This document shows, piece by piece, positions 1 to 9,883 of a stretch of DNA of 64,000 nucleotides. The notes beneath the pieces were generated by a model. That model was not told the origin of the DNA. It searched no databases and saw nothing but the letters and a program-made list of their open reading frames with translations. The stretch is from Coix lacryma-jobi var. lacryma-jobi (Eukaryota; Streptophyta; Magnoliopsida; Poales; Poaceae). The DNA is taken from positions 116,307,131 to 116,371,130 of the forward strand of contig CM019825.1 in NCBI GenBank assembly GCA_009763385.1. The letters run 5' to 3'. Position numbers and translations under genes: made by a program. The stretch's first letter is position 1, and the number at the start of each line of letters is the position of its first letter.

Positions 1-197
1 GGCGGCGGCTGGTTTGAGATGCAGACGTGGTGAGTGGGTTAGGTTTTCGTGGCTCTTATATACGCTAATAGGTACTGGGCCTGGGCTGGATATCCACTAC
101 AATAGTTCATGTGTTATTAGAAGTGCTGCGCTAATCGGTGATGTTCTCTAAATTCGTCACTAAGAATTCGTCATAGATTAAGACATTTCTTGTAGTG
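1..197 (-). mobile_element. Terminus of a CACTA (En/Spm) transposon
   Basis: Read on the minus strand, the sequence ending at 197 starts CACTACAAGAAATG, the canonical CACTA-superfamily terminus. The body lies to the left, outside the window, so the family, size and coding capacity cannot be judged. TAG at 198-200 may be one copy of the 3-bp target duplication. The left boundary is simply the window edge. Confidence 0.7.
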
Positions 198-550
198 TAG
201 TTTGTGATCCTCATGAACATTATGTCATGCTTTACCATACTTCTCCATGAGCCTTACTTGTACAGGTGTGATGTTCATTAGGTGTCACTTGTCAGGTGCT
301 AGTTTTGGTTAGTTACATGTACCCTGTTGATATGATTAGTTTGAGCACTAGCCTTTCTACAATTTTATCATGTTACATGCTTTTGGATCTGTTGTTATCA
401 TTATCTTGCATTGTAGCATGTGTTGAGGCCTAGGCTGTGTTTGGGTTGATCATGTCTCTAGGCTGTATTTTGCTATATAGTGCTTTATCCTGTTGCATGG
501 TAGTTTTGACTAGTTTGAGTTCAGATCTCCTTGCGGTATCATTCATAGGT
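198..550. other. Unassigned non-coding stretch
   Basis: I see no gene, repeat terminus or convincing reading frame in this AT-rich sequence. It lies between the CACTA terminus and a Sirevirus internal remnant, so it may be more of the same decayed retroelement, but I could not align it to the related element at 9100-29236. Confidence 0.4.
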
Positions 551-3127
551 AGACCTCTTTTTGTTGAGAGTTCACCTTATGCTTATTATGTGACTAACCG
601 TTTTGCGGAGACCTTGAGGTCACACTAGACAAGACAATGCCTTGTGTTTTCTTCTGCTTTTGAGTGTGCAGGAGAACAGGAGCCTGGAGAGGGCATTTCG
701 GCTCACAGACCCGATCCCACTTCTTCCACGACTTGGGGTTCAGTTCGAGCAGCTCTCCAGCGTGCACTAGCTGTACCTTTGGGAGCGACAGCATCAGGCG
801 AAGGGGAGACGACTTCGGCGAGGCAGGTGCCCCGGAGTTCAGCAGATTCAAGCGTCCCCTCGGGTATCACACCAGCAGGCGGTCATGCGCTTCATGAGGT
901 ACCCCCGACACACTTCTGAGTTCGGGTTTTGGTACTCTTCTTCCTTGACCTCTTTTTGCTGTGTGGTCTTTTTGATGTGGATTTTGCTGGCTGTAGCTTG
1001 AGCATTTCCTAGCTCTTCGCTTGTGAGTTTGATGTGTGTTTCCCTTTTAGTTGGGGAAGCATTTTGCCTATTGTATCTTAGTTGGACTTCTCTGATACCC
1101 TTTTGTTTTGGGTTTTTTCTTTTTAGGCTAGTTTTGCTTTGTCTTTGATAGACTAGCTTTTGCATGAATTTCATCATGTATTCTAGTGCATTTTAGAGCT
1201 TCATGTTTAGAGCAATGAGAATGAGATTATGTTCTTTTTGGTATGCCCTGTTTATTTATGATGATGCTTGTAGCTTAGGCTCTTTTTGATCACTTGATAC
1301 ATGTTATGAGCTAAGCTATTTTTGCAAATGGTGAACTTGACTAATCAACTATGAAACCTATAATTTGTTCACCATTGAGATTGGCAACTAGCATGGGTAG
1401 GATGTGTTGAAATCACTTGTGCTATCTTTTGTATGCTAGGTTGCTATGTCTCTTGCACTGAGTCATTCACTTGCTTGGATTGTTCATATTTACCTTGTGC
1501 TTAAAATTTGATCCAAGTCTAGTGAAATGAAAAGATCGAGATGGGATTGCATGTGTCAGCACATCACGGTATCGAGACTGTTTCTCATTGCACATTTGAG
1601 TTAATCTTGAGCTGTGTAGTGTAAGATCGAAACCGGTGCTTTAAGCTTCTGATTGCTTTTATTGCATAGGCTTAGCCCGGTTGAAAAGTTAGGCAATGAC
1701 CATGCTTTTAACCTCTCGCAATCACATGCTTTTAATTTAAACTTGTGTTAATACCGCTGCAATCTCCGATAAAAATTTGAAAATAACACAAGTTTATGCT
1801 TCATTCTATTGCATGATGATTGAACATTGCTAGGGGTAGTTCACCTTTTATACTTGAGTTAGCACTTGATTGATTTCCTGTCTATTCATGCTAAGTGCTA
1901 TTTTAGTGGTGAACTCCTTTTCGAATGACATAAAACTGCTCATATGCTCACTTGTTCATATTTCGTATTCATTTGATCAGTTTGAGCCTTTGCTAGCATT
2001 TATATTGATTGCTACACTTTCAGGGAAGCACCCTTTTGAGCATCTTTTCATTTTGATTGTTATACACTTGAAGCTGTTGCATTGTACATTTCATGCATTT
2101 TTATCTTAGTGTATATACCCCCAGCTCCGATACACTTTGTGGTCACTTTCAGTGCTTTTCATTGCCCCCATATGCTTTTGGTTGATGACCTATCTTGTGT
2201 TTGTGTCAACTTTGCGAAAAATGTCAAAACCCCTCAGCATGCTCCCTTTTGTCAAGGGGGAGAAGCTGTTTGCGAGGGGGAGCTTGTGTGTTGGCACAAA
2301 GGGGAGAGTCATGCATTTTGGGGAAAGCTTTGAGCTAGCGGGAGTTTAGCTCTTTTATGTTCTTCTTCACTTGGTATCGCTCTTTTATGTGTTTCAATTG
2401 ATATCCATCTATTGGTATGGAGTGTAATTGGTGTCACGAGCTTTGTTGCATAGCTTTTGTATATAGGCTTGCTTTCAGGGGGAGTCGCTTTTGTCTTGCT
2501 GCTTCTCCGCGTGCTCCGAGTGTTTGTGCTCCATTTAGTGTTGAGCTTCTCTTGTGGTTTTTCTCAATCGGTATCAAGCCTGCTAGTCGTGTTGGGCCGT
2601 TGTTGCCTCTCTCTTGAGAGACTAGCAGTTTTTGCTTGGTATTTTCGATTGGTATGGACCTTCAGCTAGTCGCGTCGAGCCTATGTGCCTCTGTCTTGAG
2701 GAACTAGCTGTTTTCACCAATTTTTGGCTGCTTGTGATTGGTATCGAGTCTTCTACTAGTTGTGTTGAGCCTCTGTGCCTCTATCTTGAGGGACTAGCAG
2801 TTTTGCATTCTTATGCGTTGATTCAGCCTCAATTGGTATCGAGCCTTGAGCTAGTGGTGTTGAGCCCATTTTTTGCCTTTTCTTGAGGGCTAGCTCATTT
2901 TTGACTTGGTTGCGTCGAGTCATTGCCCATGTCTTTGGGAACCAAGTTTTTCGCTCTGTGTGATCGAGTTTTGCTCTTTGATGAGTTGTTGCTCCAATCC
3001 TTTGCTTGGTTGCGTTGAGCCGTTGCCCATGTCTTTGGGGACCAAGTTTTCGGTTTTGGTATCTCAAACCATCTCTTGTGCCTAGTTTTTGTCAATTCAA
3101 TCATCAAGGGGGAGAAAAAGGGGGAGA
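551..3127 (+). pseudogene. Sirevirus remnant: integrase end, hinge, RNase H scraps, 3' internal region
   Basis: Around 580-905 the sequence aligns by eye with the end of the integrase and the acidic hinge of the related element near 20140-20236 and 24082-24270 (shared SSxF.CAG and DPxSSTTWGS residues). At about 905 it jumps to a part resembling the RNase H region near 25463-25550. At about 1040 it jumps again to the end of pol (shared CGTGTGTTTCCC-like bases). The whole reverse transcriptase is therefore missing. From about 1080 to 3127 it is the non-coding 3' internal region typical of Sireviruses. The reading frames are broken and no product is expected. The joins are inferred from alignment to the paralogue inside this window. 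Confidence 0.65.
2252..3127 (+). repeat. Cluster of polypurine tracts before a Sirevirus LTR
   Basis: Repeated AAGGGGGAG-type purine tracts occur near 2256, 2273, 2477, 3105 and 3118. Sireviruses are known to carry several such tracts upstream of the 3' LTR, where one primes plus-strand DNA synthesis. The last pair near 3105-3127 should be the functional one for the LTR that follows. The same feature recurs at 26975-27348 and 60860-61384. Confidence 0.6.
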
Positions 3128-4773
3128 AATTTCGACCCAAGTGAACACAAGTGGATAAGTACCTTGGTTTTTTTTTGATGATTGTTTGACAATTTATTTG
3201 AGATTGGTTTTCGAGTACCTTTTGGGATTTCATGAAACTCTTGTTTTATCTTGACTCTTCGGTTGTGTGGAGGTTTTGCCCGCTTTTCCCGTTTCTTTCG
3301 GGACCGGGAGCTTTTATTTGGAGTTTTCATGATCCTTCCTCATCTCAAGTGGCCTTGTGTTTGCTTTTTATTGGCTTTTGGGCACTTGAATGACGTCTGC
3401 CTTCAAACCCTTCCTTTTTGGTTTTATTGTTAGTACTTCATGTTAGGGCGTTTGTGTCATTTGGACGTGTGCCTATATATATAGATGAAGGGGGCTGCTA
3501 GGGCAGTCCAATCCTTGGACGCTGTCTCTCTCATTTTGTGCTTGTGAGAGAAGGCTAGGGTTAGAGGAGAGTTGGCTCTTGTTCTTGAGCTTTTTGTCAT
3601 CCAAGCTTTGTGTTGCTAGGATTGGCTTGTAGCCCGACACCAAGTGCTTAATCAATCATCCATTCCTCTGAATCCAAGGATCAAATTCGTGGTTGAATTC
3701 GCGTTTTGAATTTGTTCTTCGCGTTCTTCTTTTCTCCACGATTTTCCCTTCACTCGATCTCCCTCTACGCTGCGTCTTTTGCGATTCCGTTTGAATCAAC
3801 TTGTTCTTTGAAGTGAGGAGAACATTTCCACCGAAGGAATTCATCTCTACCCTCACGAACAAGTAGATCGGGTCGAAATCGCTTTTGTTCTTCTTTCTTC
3901 CCCTTTTCTAGTGTTCTTCGGATTTCTCATGGATTATTTGGGTTGAAGCGATGATATCCTAGGATTAGCTTCCCAACGCGTAGAAGAACACTTGGGAGAA
4001 GTTTGGTTGCAGCCTCGTTCGATTTGCTGAAGATCCAATCGATTTTGGTTTTGTCCCGTGGCGATTTTGGGCATTCTGGGCAGTGGCGGACTGTCCGCCC
4101 CTCCAGCCGCGGACAGTCCGTGAGTCGGGGTTCCAGCCGGAGCAGTGGCTATTTGCCTCGGTGCTTTTCCCCTCGGGTGACCGGCGGACAGTCTGCCAGT
4201 GACAGGCGCGGACAGTCCGCGAGTCGCGCAGGGACTTTGCAGCAGGGTTGTTGTTTTTGCTACTTGGCCGGCGGATAGTCTGCCAGGGCTTTGCGGACAG
4301 TCCGCCCCTGGCGCGGACAGTCCGACACCTGCAGCCCGGACAGTCCGGAGATCGGCTGTAGGTTGTGTTTTAGTGCGTTTGCTCTCCCGACTTTTCCGCT
4401 TTGTTTCCGGACTTCTCGTTTGCTCCTAGAGTTCACCTAGGAACCCCTCTACATATCTTTGCTACGCGTTAGCATTGGTATTTGGAGGAATCCCAACGTA
4501 GCCTTCCATCTATGTTTGGGAGTGGGTCTTTTAGGCACGGACTTGGCTCGGAGTTTTGAGAGTTTTGGTTTGCTCTCTTGTGTGGGGCCTCGCTGTGATC
4601 CTAGGGATCATACACCCTCTTTCCGAGGGGTCGTGGGCATCACGTTTGAGTCCGAAGCATTTGGGGTTGACTTTGCTGGGACAGAGGCCAGGATTTCGAA
4701 AGAAATTTTTAGGCTCCCATTCACCCCCCCCCCCCCCCTCTGTTCGCCTTGCTTTAGCATTTTCGGTCCTTCA
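3128..4773 (+). repeat. Sirevirus long terminal repeat (complete or nearly so)
   Basis: The right end is firm. A poly-C run followed by CTCTG and TCGGTCCTTCA ends at 4773 and is followed directly by a primer-binding site. The same ending occurs at 6002, 8920, 15657, 16254 and 29236. The left end is set at the polypurine tract and is uncertain by some tens of bases because no clear TG start is visible. The LTR carries a cluster of GGACAGTCCG palindromes (4083-4352). It is preceded by 3' internal sequence and followed by 5' internal sequence, so it sits between two partial elements. Confidence 0.7.
4083..4352. promoter_or_regulatory. Array of GCGGACAGTCCGC palindromes in LTR
   Basis: At least seven copies or near copies of the palindrome core GGACAGTCCG, some decayed to GGATAGTCTG, are spread over about 270 bp. 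Conserved palindrome clusters in the LTR are a documented hallmark of Sireviruses and are thought to be regulatory. A second array of the same motif is at 8245-8510. Confidence 0.6.
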
Positions 4774-4775
4774 AT

Positions 4776-4787
4776 TGGTATCGGAGC
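4776..4787 (+). other. Primer-binding site for initiator Met-tRNA
   Basis: TGGTATCGGAGC starts two bases after the LTR end and matches the copia consensus TGGTATCAGAGC at 11 of 12 bases. This consensus is complementary to the 3' end of initiator methionine tRNA, which primes minus-strand synthesis. Confidence 0.8.
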
Positions 4788-4889
4788 CAGTTAAGGATCT
4801 CTCTACATTAACCGGTTCCGGATACGCGAAGGCGACCTTCTTTTGAGAGCAGTTGTGTTTCCAACTTTGCTTGTCGAGGTGTTGAGCTT

Positions 4890-5894
4890 GTGTTTTGGCT
4901 AACACTAACGGTGTTTTTAGAAATTGCACCAAGTTCTTCTTCCAGTGTGTCTTTGTCCTTAGGATTGAGTCTTGGACATGCGACTGAGGACGACACTTTG
5001 GCAAGAAGGAGAAGTGCGGCTCTTGAGGCGGAACGCGAGGTGGAGGCTTTGCTGGACTTCCTAGGAGATGATGAGCATTCAACGGAGGATCCTATACGTG
5101 AACTTGGCAAGGCCAAGAAAGGTACACTTCTCGCTAGTCTTGGGATTTTGTCCCAACGATTTGAAGCTTGTTGTGATGATAACATTAGATATGATGAGCT
5201 TTGTGATACCTTGCATAGAAAGATCAAGAAGTTGAAATGCTCTATTGCTAGGTTAAAATGTGGCATTTTTCATTGGAAGTCTAGTGCATCTTTACCTTGC
5301 ACCTCTTGTAGTGACATGGTTAGGAAGAATGATGAGCTATGCTTTTCTCTTGCTAGCTTAAAATCTGAAAATGAAATGTTGAAATCAAATGCTTCCGTAC
5401 CATGTCTTGTTTGCTTTGACTTGCGCAAGGACCTTGTTTATGCTAAATCTGAAATAGCCTTGCTTAGGTCAAAAGCTTCTTTACCATGTCTTTCATGTGA
5501 GTCTTTGCATGCTGAAATTAATGAATTAAAATTGACTCACACTACATGTGTAGATGAACTTGAGCATGCTAGGGCTGAAATTGATGAGATAAATGCTAGG
5601 CCTTGTAGCTCATGCTCTTTGAATAAAAATGTTTTCCATGCTTCTAGTGCTATTCATGATTCTTTGCTTGATGTGAATGGTGATGTTTCTTCCACCGATT
5701 TCATGTGCACATCATGCATTGATTTAGAGAAAGAAGTTTTGGCTTTGAAAGCTTTGCGCGATGATATGAGCGCCAAGTTGGTTGAGCACAATGATATGAG
5801 TGCCAACCTTGAAAAAGAGATTGAACTCTTGCGTACCACATATGCCGAGTGCATTAGAGAGGAGATGAACAATCTGAAAAAAGACGCAGCGTAG
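4890..5894 (+). CDS. Gag-like coiled-coil protein with repeated PCxxC motifs, 334 aa
   Basis: This uninterrupted frame starts about 100 bp after the PBS. After a serine-rich start it is mostly charged and helical (many ELKSE-like stretches, predicted coiled coil). It carries spaced cysteine pairs: LPCTSC, VPCLVC, LPCLSC, RPCSSC and MCTSC, about 30-45 residues apart. The related gag at 17042-18055 has the same style of coiled coil with C..C pairs downstream of its zinc knuckle. This frame is therefore best read as the C-terminal part of a Sirevirus gag whose capsid and zinc-knuckle parts have been lost. It ends at a TAG exactly where LTR sequence resumes (5895), so the stop is created at or beside a deletion junction. 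Whether it is expressed is unknown. The start codon is the first ATG of the frame and could be artificial. Confidence 0.55.
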   Translation: MFWLTLTVFLEIAPSSSSSVSLSLGLSLGHATEDDTLARRRSAALEAEREVEALLDFLGDDEHSTEDPIRELGKAKKGTLLASLGILSQRFEACCDDNIRYDELCDTLHRKIKKLKCSIARLKCGIFHWKSSASLPCTSCSDMVRKNDELCFSLASLKSENEMLKSNASVPCLVCFDLRKDLVYAKSEIALLRSKASLPCLSCESLHAEINELKLTHTTCVDELEHARAEIDEINARPCSSCSLNKNVFHASSAIHDSLLDVNGDVSSTDFMCTSCIDLEKEVLALKALRDDMSAKLVEHNDMSANLEKEIELLRTTYAECIREEMNNLKKDAA

Positions 5895-6002
5895 AGGGTT
5901 GACTTTGTTGGGACAGAGGCCAGGATTTCGAAAGAAATTTTTAGGCTCTCATTCACCCCCCCCCCCCTCTGGTCGCCTTGCTTTAGCATTTTCGGTCCTT
6001 CA
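5895..6002 (+). repeat. 3' stub of a Sirevirus LTR
   Basis: These 108 bases repeat the end of the LTR at about 4664-4773 (GGTTGACTTTG..GGGACAGAGG, poly-C, TCGGTCCTTCA) with few changes. The rest of the LTR and all of pol are absent, so gag sequence is fused directly to the LTR end. This shows a large internal deletion. Confidence 0.75.
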
Positions 6003-7124
6003 AGACTGTCTTGACTCTGATCAATCTCTTGCTTTAGTCTATCTTGACCAGTTATCGGCTCTATTGGTTTTGGCAAGCTAATAGATTCATCAAGTTATCG
6101 ATGTTGTTTATGTTTTAATGTTTTTCCTTAGATTTAAACACATCTTTGCCCAATCGAGACGGACAAAGTAGCTTAAGCTTAAAAGTTGTTTAGTTGGCTA
6201 TCCAAAGGCTTTGCATGCTCACACCAAAAGAAATAGCCGGTCTAAGCATTTCATCGACTATTTTGTCAATCTTGATTGTTACATGTTGTGCGTTCGAGAT
6301 ATCCGATAGAACCGTGGTTTGATCTAAGAAAGGAAAGATTTGATCTACCATGTTTATTATGGTTGTATTTCTGAACCCCACTGATATACGTTATAGACTA
6401 GATTTGTTCGATCTTAAGTCAGATCGTGGTTTCAACAGATAGATCTTGTTCGTGCCTCATGGACCCTATATCGGCTAAAATAGCCGATCCAGTTATGCTT
6501 TATTCATAATGGGTACTTTTAAACGATCTGAGATCGATGGATCTGCTTGTTGCTTTGGACGTGATCTAGCTTGGTCATCATTATGGTTGTATGGAGACAC
6601 CCCACTGTTGATGTTCAAGTTATTTTATCGATCTATTTGTTATTATGGCTGCATGGAAACACTCCACTGTTAACAGATAGAACTGCTTATGCAATTAGTA
6701 GATTTATTGGTTTCATGCCATTTAAACGTGCACATAGATCTTTATTCTTTTAAACATTTATTGGTTTCCTGTTCTAAATATTTCTTTATATATATCATAG
6801 TCGTTTTGCTTTATATCTTTATCAATGCCTTCACACAATCTTTTGGGAGTTGACTTTGTAGTCAATGTCCTATAGACAAATGGCTATAACAGAGCCGCAT
6901 AATTTGGAACTGTCTGGCACCAAACCGGTAGGTTCCACAATTTGATAACTTTTTCTTCTTCTTGTCAATTACAGCTCAAATTGACTGGCACGTCCGAGGT
7001 CGTTCTCACCTAGATTCGGCACCGCCATCTTTTGAAGGTCCAGGAGGTCAAGACCCTGCTCTGTACACCCTCTGAGGACCGTGTTCGAGTGTGTTGGCGC
7101 TTCATCCAAATTTTCGTGTCAACA
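6003..7124. mobile_element. Unassigned repeat with a gypsy-LTR-like right end
   Basis: There is no coding signal. The stretch contains TCGGCTAAAATAGCCGA palindromic sequence near 6470 and ends CGTGTCAACA at 7124. Both resemble LTRs of grass Tat-type gypsy elements as I know them, and the next bases resume an internal position of a Sirevirus LTR. The left end abuts the LTR stub at 6002. It is probably a truncated solo LTR inserted into the LTR that follows. Confidence 0.35.
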
Positions 7125-8920
7125 GACCCGGAGCGGTGAAGGGCGGACGTGAGGCTTGGACTGACGGACCGGTGGCCTGAGGATCAGCTGTGGTGGCTGA
7201 CCGCCTGGGACAGCGACAAGTGAAGACATGTGGGTGGACGGGGTGCACGGGCGGTGCATCCCTCTACGGCTTCGGTTTGGTGGTAGAGCCCTAGAAAAAC
7301 CACCGGTGTGGATGGTTTCCAGGTTTGGGCCTCAAAACCTGGGTGCTGGCCGGTTTTTGAGTTTGGGCCTCAAAACTCGGACTGAGGACGGTTTCCAGGT
7401 TTGGGCCACAAAACCTGGGCAATGGCGGGTTTCTGAGTTTGGGCCACAAAACTCAGCTTGAGGACTGGTTTCCCGGTTTCAGCCTCAAAACCAGGGGGAC
7501 GTCCAGGAAAAGGACGAACAGCAAGTGGCGGCATCCGGTGAGGTCGCGTCAAGGCGAAGCTACCTGATGTGCGGGCATGGCCGTCAGATCGACATCAACT
7601 TCGAGTTGGACAGGAATACCCTTAGGGTTAGCCTGCTCACTCATTAGCAGTAGGGGTAGAAGGGGAATAATTGTATTAGGCTATATTAGGAGAGGCAGCC
7701 CCTCCCTCCAAACTATCTCAGCCATTTGCTACTCTCACTTAGGGTTTCCTGTTCTCCCACATCCCTGCTGTAGCTACTAAGATCCACAGAGATGGCTTAA
7801 TCATACCTCTATGTATTTGGATTTTGCGGAAACGGGACCGGATTCCCGTTGTCTCCTCGTGGGGACGAATTTTGGCTGGTAATTGAGATTGTGATTCCCG
7901 TTCTTGAGTTGTTCTTCGTGTTTTGCTTTTTGTCTCAATATTCTCGTCGCTCGATCTCCCTCAACGTTGTGTCTTTTTCGAATCAACTTTAATTAACTTG
8001 TTCTTTGATGTGAGGAGAACATTTCCACCGAAGGAATTCATCTCAATCCTCACGAACAAGTAGATCAGGTCGATTCAAGTTTCATGGTGACTTTTTCGTT
8101 CCTACACCTTCCCTTTCGATTTCTCGGAGTTTGAGTTGATTTAGGCGGAAGATTTCTTAGGGATAGTCTCCCAACTACCTAGTGATCATCTTCTCCAAGT
8201 TTGGGATCGAGGGATTTTGATTTGGATCGGATTTGGGAAGATCTGGGACAGTCCGCCGTTGGTGTCGCGGACAGTCCGCGCATCGGGACTCAGCCGAACA
8301 GAGGCTGTTCGTCGCGGTGTACTGTGTCTCGATTTGACCGGCGGACAGTCCGCTGTTGTGACTCACGGACAGTCCGGGACTGTCTAGGAAGGATTCAGCA
8401 GCTTTGCTGTTTTGGCAATTTGGCCGGCGGACAGTCCGCCATCAGACCGCGAACAGTCCTGCAGTGGGGCGGACAGTCCGGGACCGTACCTGCAGACAGT
8501 CCGGGATCCTGCTGTGTTGTGTGGTTTGGTGTTTTTGCTCTCTCGGCTTTTCCGCTTCGTTTCCGGACTTCTCGTTTGCTTCTTGAGTTCACCAACGAAC
8601 CTCTCTAGGTATCTTTGCTACTTGTTAGCATCGGTATTTAGGGATTTCCCGACATAGCCTTCCATCTACGTTCGGGAGTAGGTTTTTGGGCTTGAACTTG
8701 AATCGGTGTTTTCGAGTTTTGGTTTGCTCTCGTTTGGTGGTGCCTCGCTATGATCCTAGGGATCATCCACCTTCTTTCTGAGGGTCGTAGGCATCATGCT
8801 TGTGTCCGAAGCTTTTGGGGTTGATCTGTTGGGACAAAGGCCGAAGTTTCGAAAGAAATTTTTAGGCTCACATTCACCCCCCCCCCTCTGGTCAGCTTTG
8901 GTAGCATTCTCGGTCCTTCA
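7125..8920 (+). repeat. 5'-truncated Sirevirus LTR
   Basis: The sequence from 7125 matches the LTRs at 13856 and 9246 from an internal position (GAGCGGTGAAGGGCGGAC) onward and ends with the family ending TCGGTCCTTCA at 8920. The first ~150 bases of the LTR are missing. It contains a five-unit hairpin array (7310-7497), a CTATATTAGGAGAGG TATA-like site near 7680 and a GGACAGTCCG palindrome cluster (8245-8510). No internal region follows, so it is an LTR relic. Confidence 0.7.
7310..7497. repeat. Five-unit hairpin minisatellite in LTR
   Basis: Units of about 37-40 bp each carry a short stem around a GGGCCTCA or GGGCCACA loop, for example CAGGTTT...AAAACCTG and GAGTTT...AAAACTC. Stem sequences differ between units but stay self-complementary. 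Homologous arrays with four, six and four units are at 9480-9623, 14088-14319 and 27717-27860. Confidence 0.7.
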
Positions 8921-9094
8921 TTCATAGGTAAACTTTAGCTTGGTGTTTGGATGCTCTAGCTGATAGACTCAGTTAAATATTAGCTGGGTTGGGATAGCTA
9001 AATGTAGTTAAACTTTAGCTGAGCTGTTTGAATGTCTAGCAGCTAAATTTAGTCAACAAAAATTTAGCTGGTGCATCCAAACAGGGCCTAGGTT
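8921..9094. mobile_element. Small MITE-like inverted-repeat sequence
   Basis: Near-terminal sequences TGTTTGGATGC at 8943-8960 and its complement GCATCCAAACA at 9073-9083 face each other, with repeated TTTAGCTG words between them. This is the usual look of a short non-autonomous DNA transposon in grasses. Exact ends and target duplication are not resolved. The large Sirevirus at 9100 inserted just to its right. Confidence 0.5.
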
Positions 9095-9479
9095 TGTTTT
9101 GCGGATACATAGGGTGTGATCCGGGTCTTGTGATGAGTGATTGTCAATGGGTTTGATATGCATGTTCTTTGGCTTGTGTTGTGCAGATGTTGAGCACGGA
9201 GACGGTGATCAAAGGCAAAGTGAAGGTCAAGTGCCGGAGTATCGTGCCGATGGACCAAGGGCAGTGAAGGGCGGACTCGGACTTAGGCTGACGGGCCGGT
9301 GGCCGGAGGATCAACCGTGGTGGCTGACACGATAGGACAGCGACGAGCGAAGACTTGCGGGACATAGTGTGGTTCGGGTCGTGGACTTGAGGACACGTGT
9401 CGGTGGACGGGGTGCACGGGCGGTGCATCCCTCGACGGCTTCGGTTTGGTGGTAGAGCCCCAGAAAAACCACCGGCTGG

Positions 9480-9623
9480 CCGGTTTCCGAGTTTGGGCCT
9501 CAAAACTCGGGTTGAGGACGGTTTCCAGGTTTGGGCCTCAGAACCTGCGCGCTGCTGGGTTTCTGAGTTTGGGCCACAAAACTCGGGGCTGATGGTTTGC
9601 TGGTTTGGGCCTCAAAACCAGTG
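9480..9623. repeat. Four-unit hairpin minisatellite in 5' LTR (U3)
   Basis: Four units of about 37 bp, each a short inverted repeat around GGGCCTCA or GGGCCACA, lie upstream of the TATATA site at 9823. The 3' LTR has the same four units at 27717-27860. Confidence 0.7.
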
Positions 9624-9883
9624 GCGGAGCTCACAAGGTGGACTACCGGGGCGGCGACAACACGTGGTGACATCTGGTGAGGTCGCGTCGAGGTGAAGCT
9701 ACTTGATGTGCGGGCGTGGCCGTCAGATCGACTACGACTTCGAGCTGGTCCAGAATAGCCTTAGGGTATAGCTGGTTTGCTCACTATATCAGTAGGGGTA
9801 GAAGGGGAATAATGTATTAGGCTATATAGAGAGAGGCATCCCCTCCTCTCATCCTATCTCAGTCATTTGCAGTTTTAGCCTAG

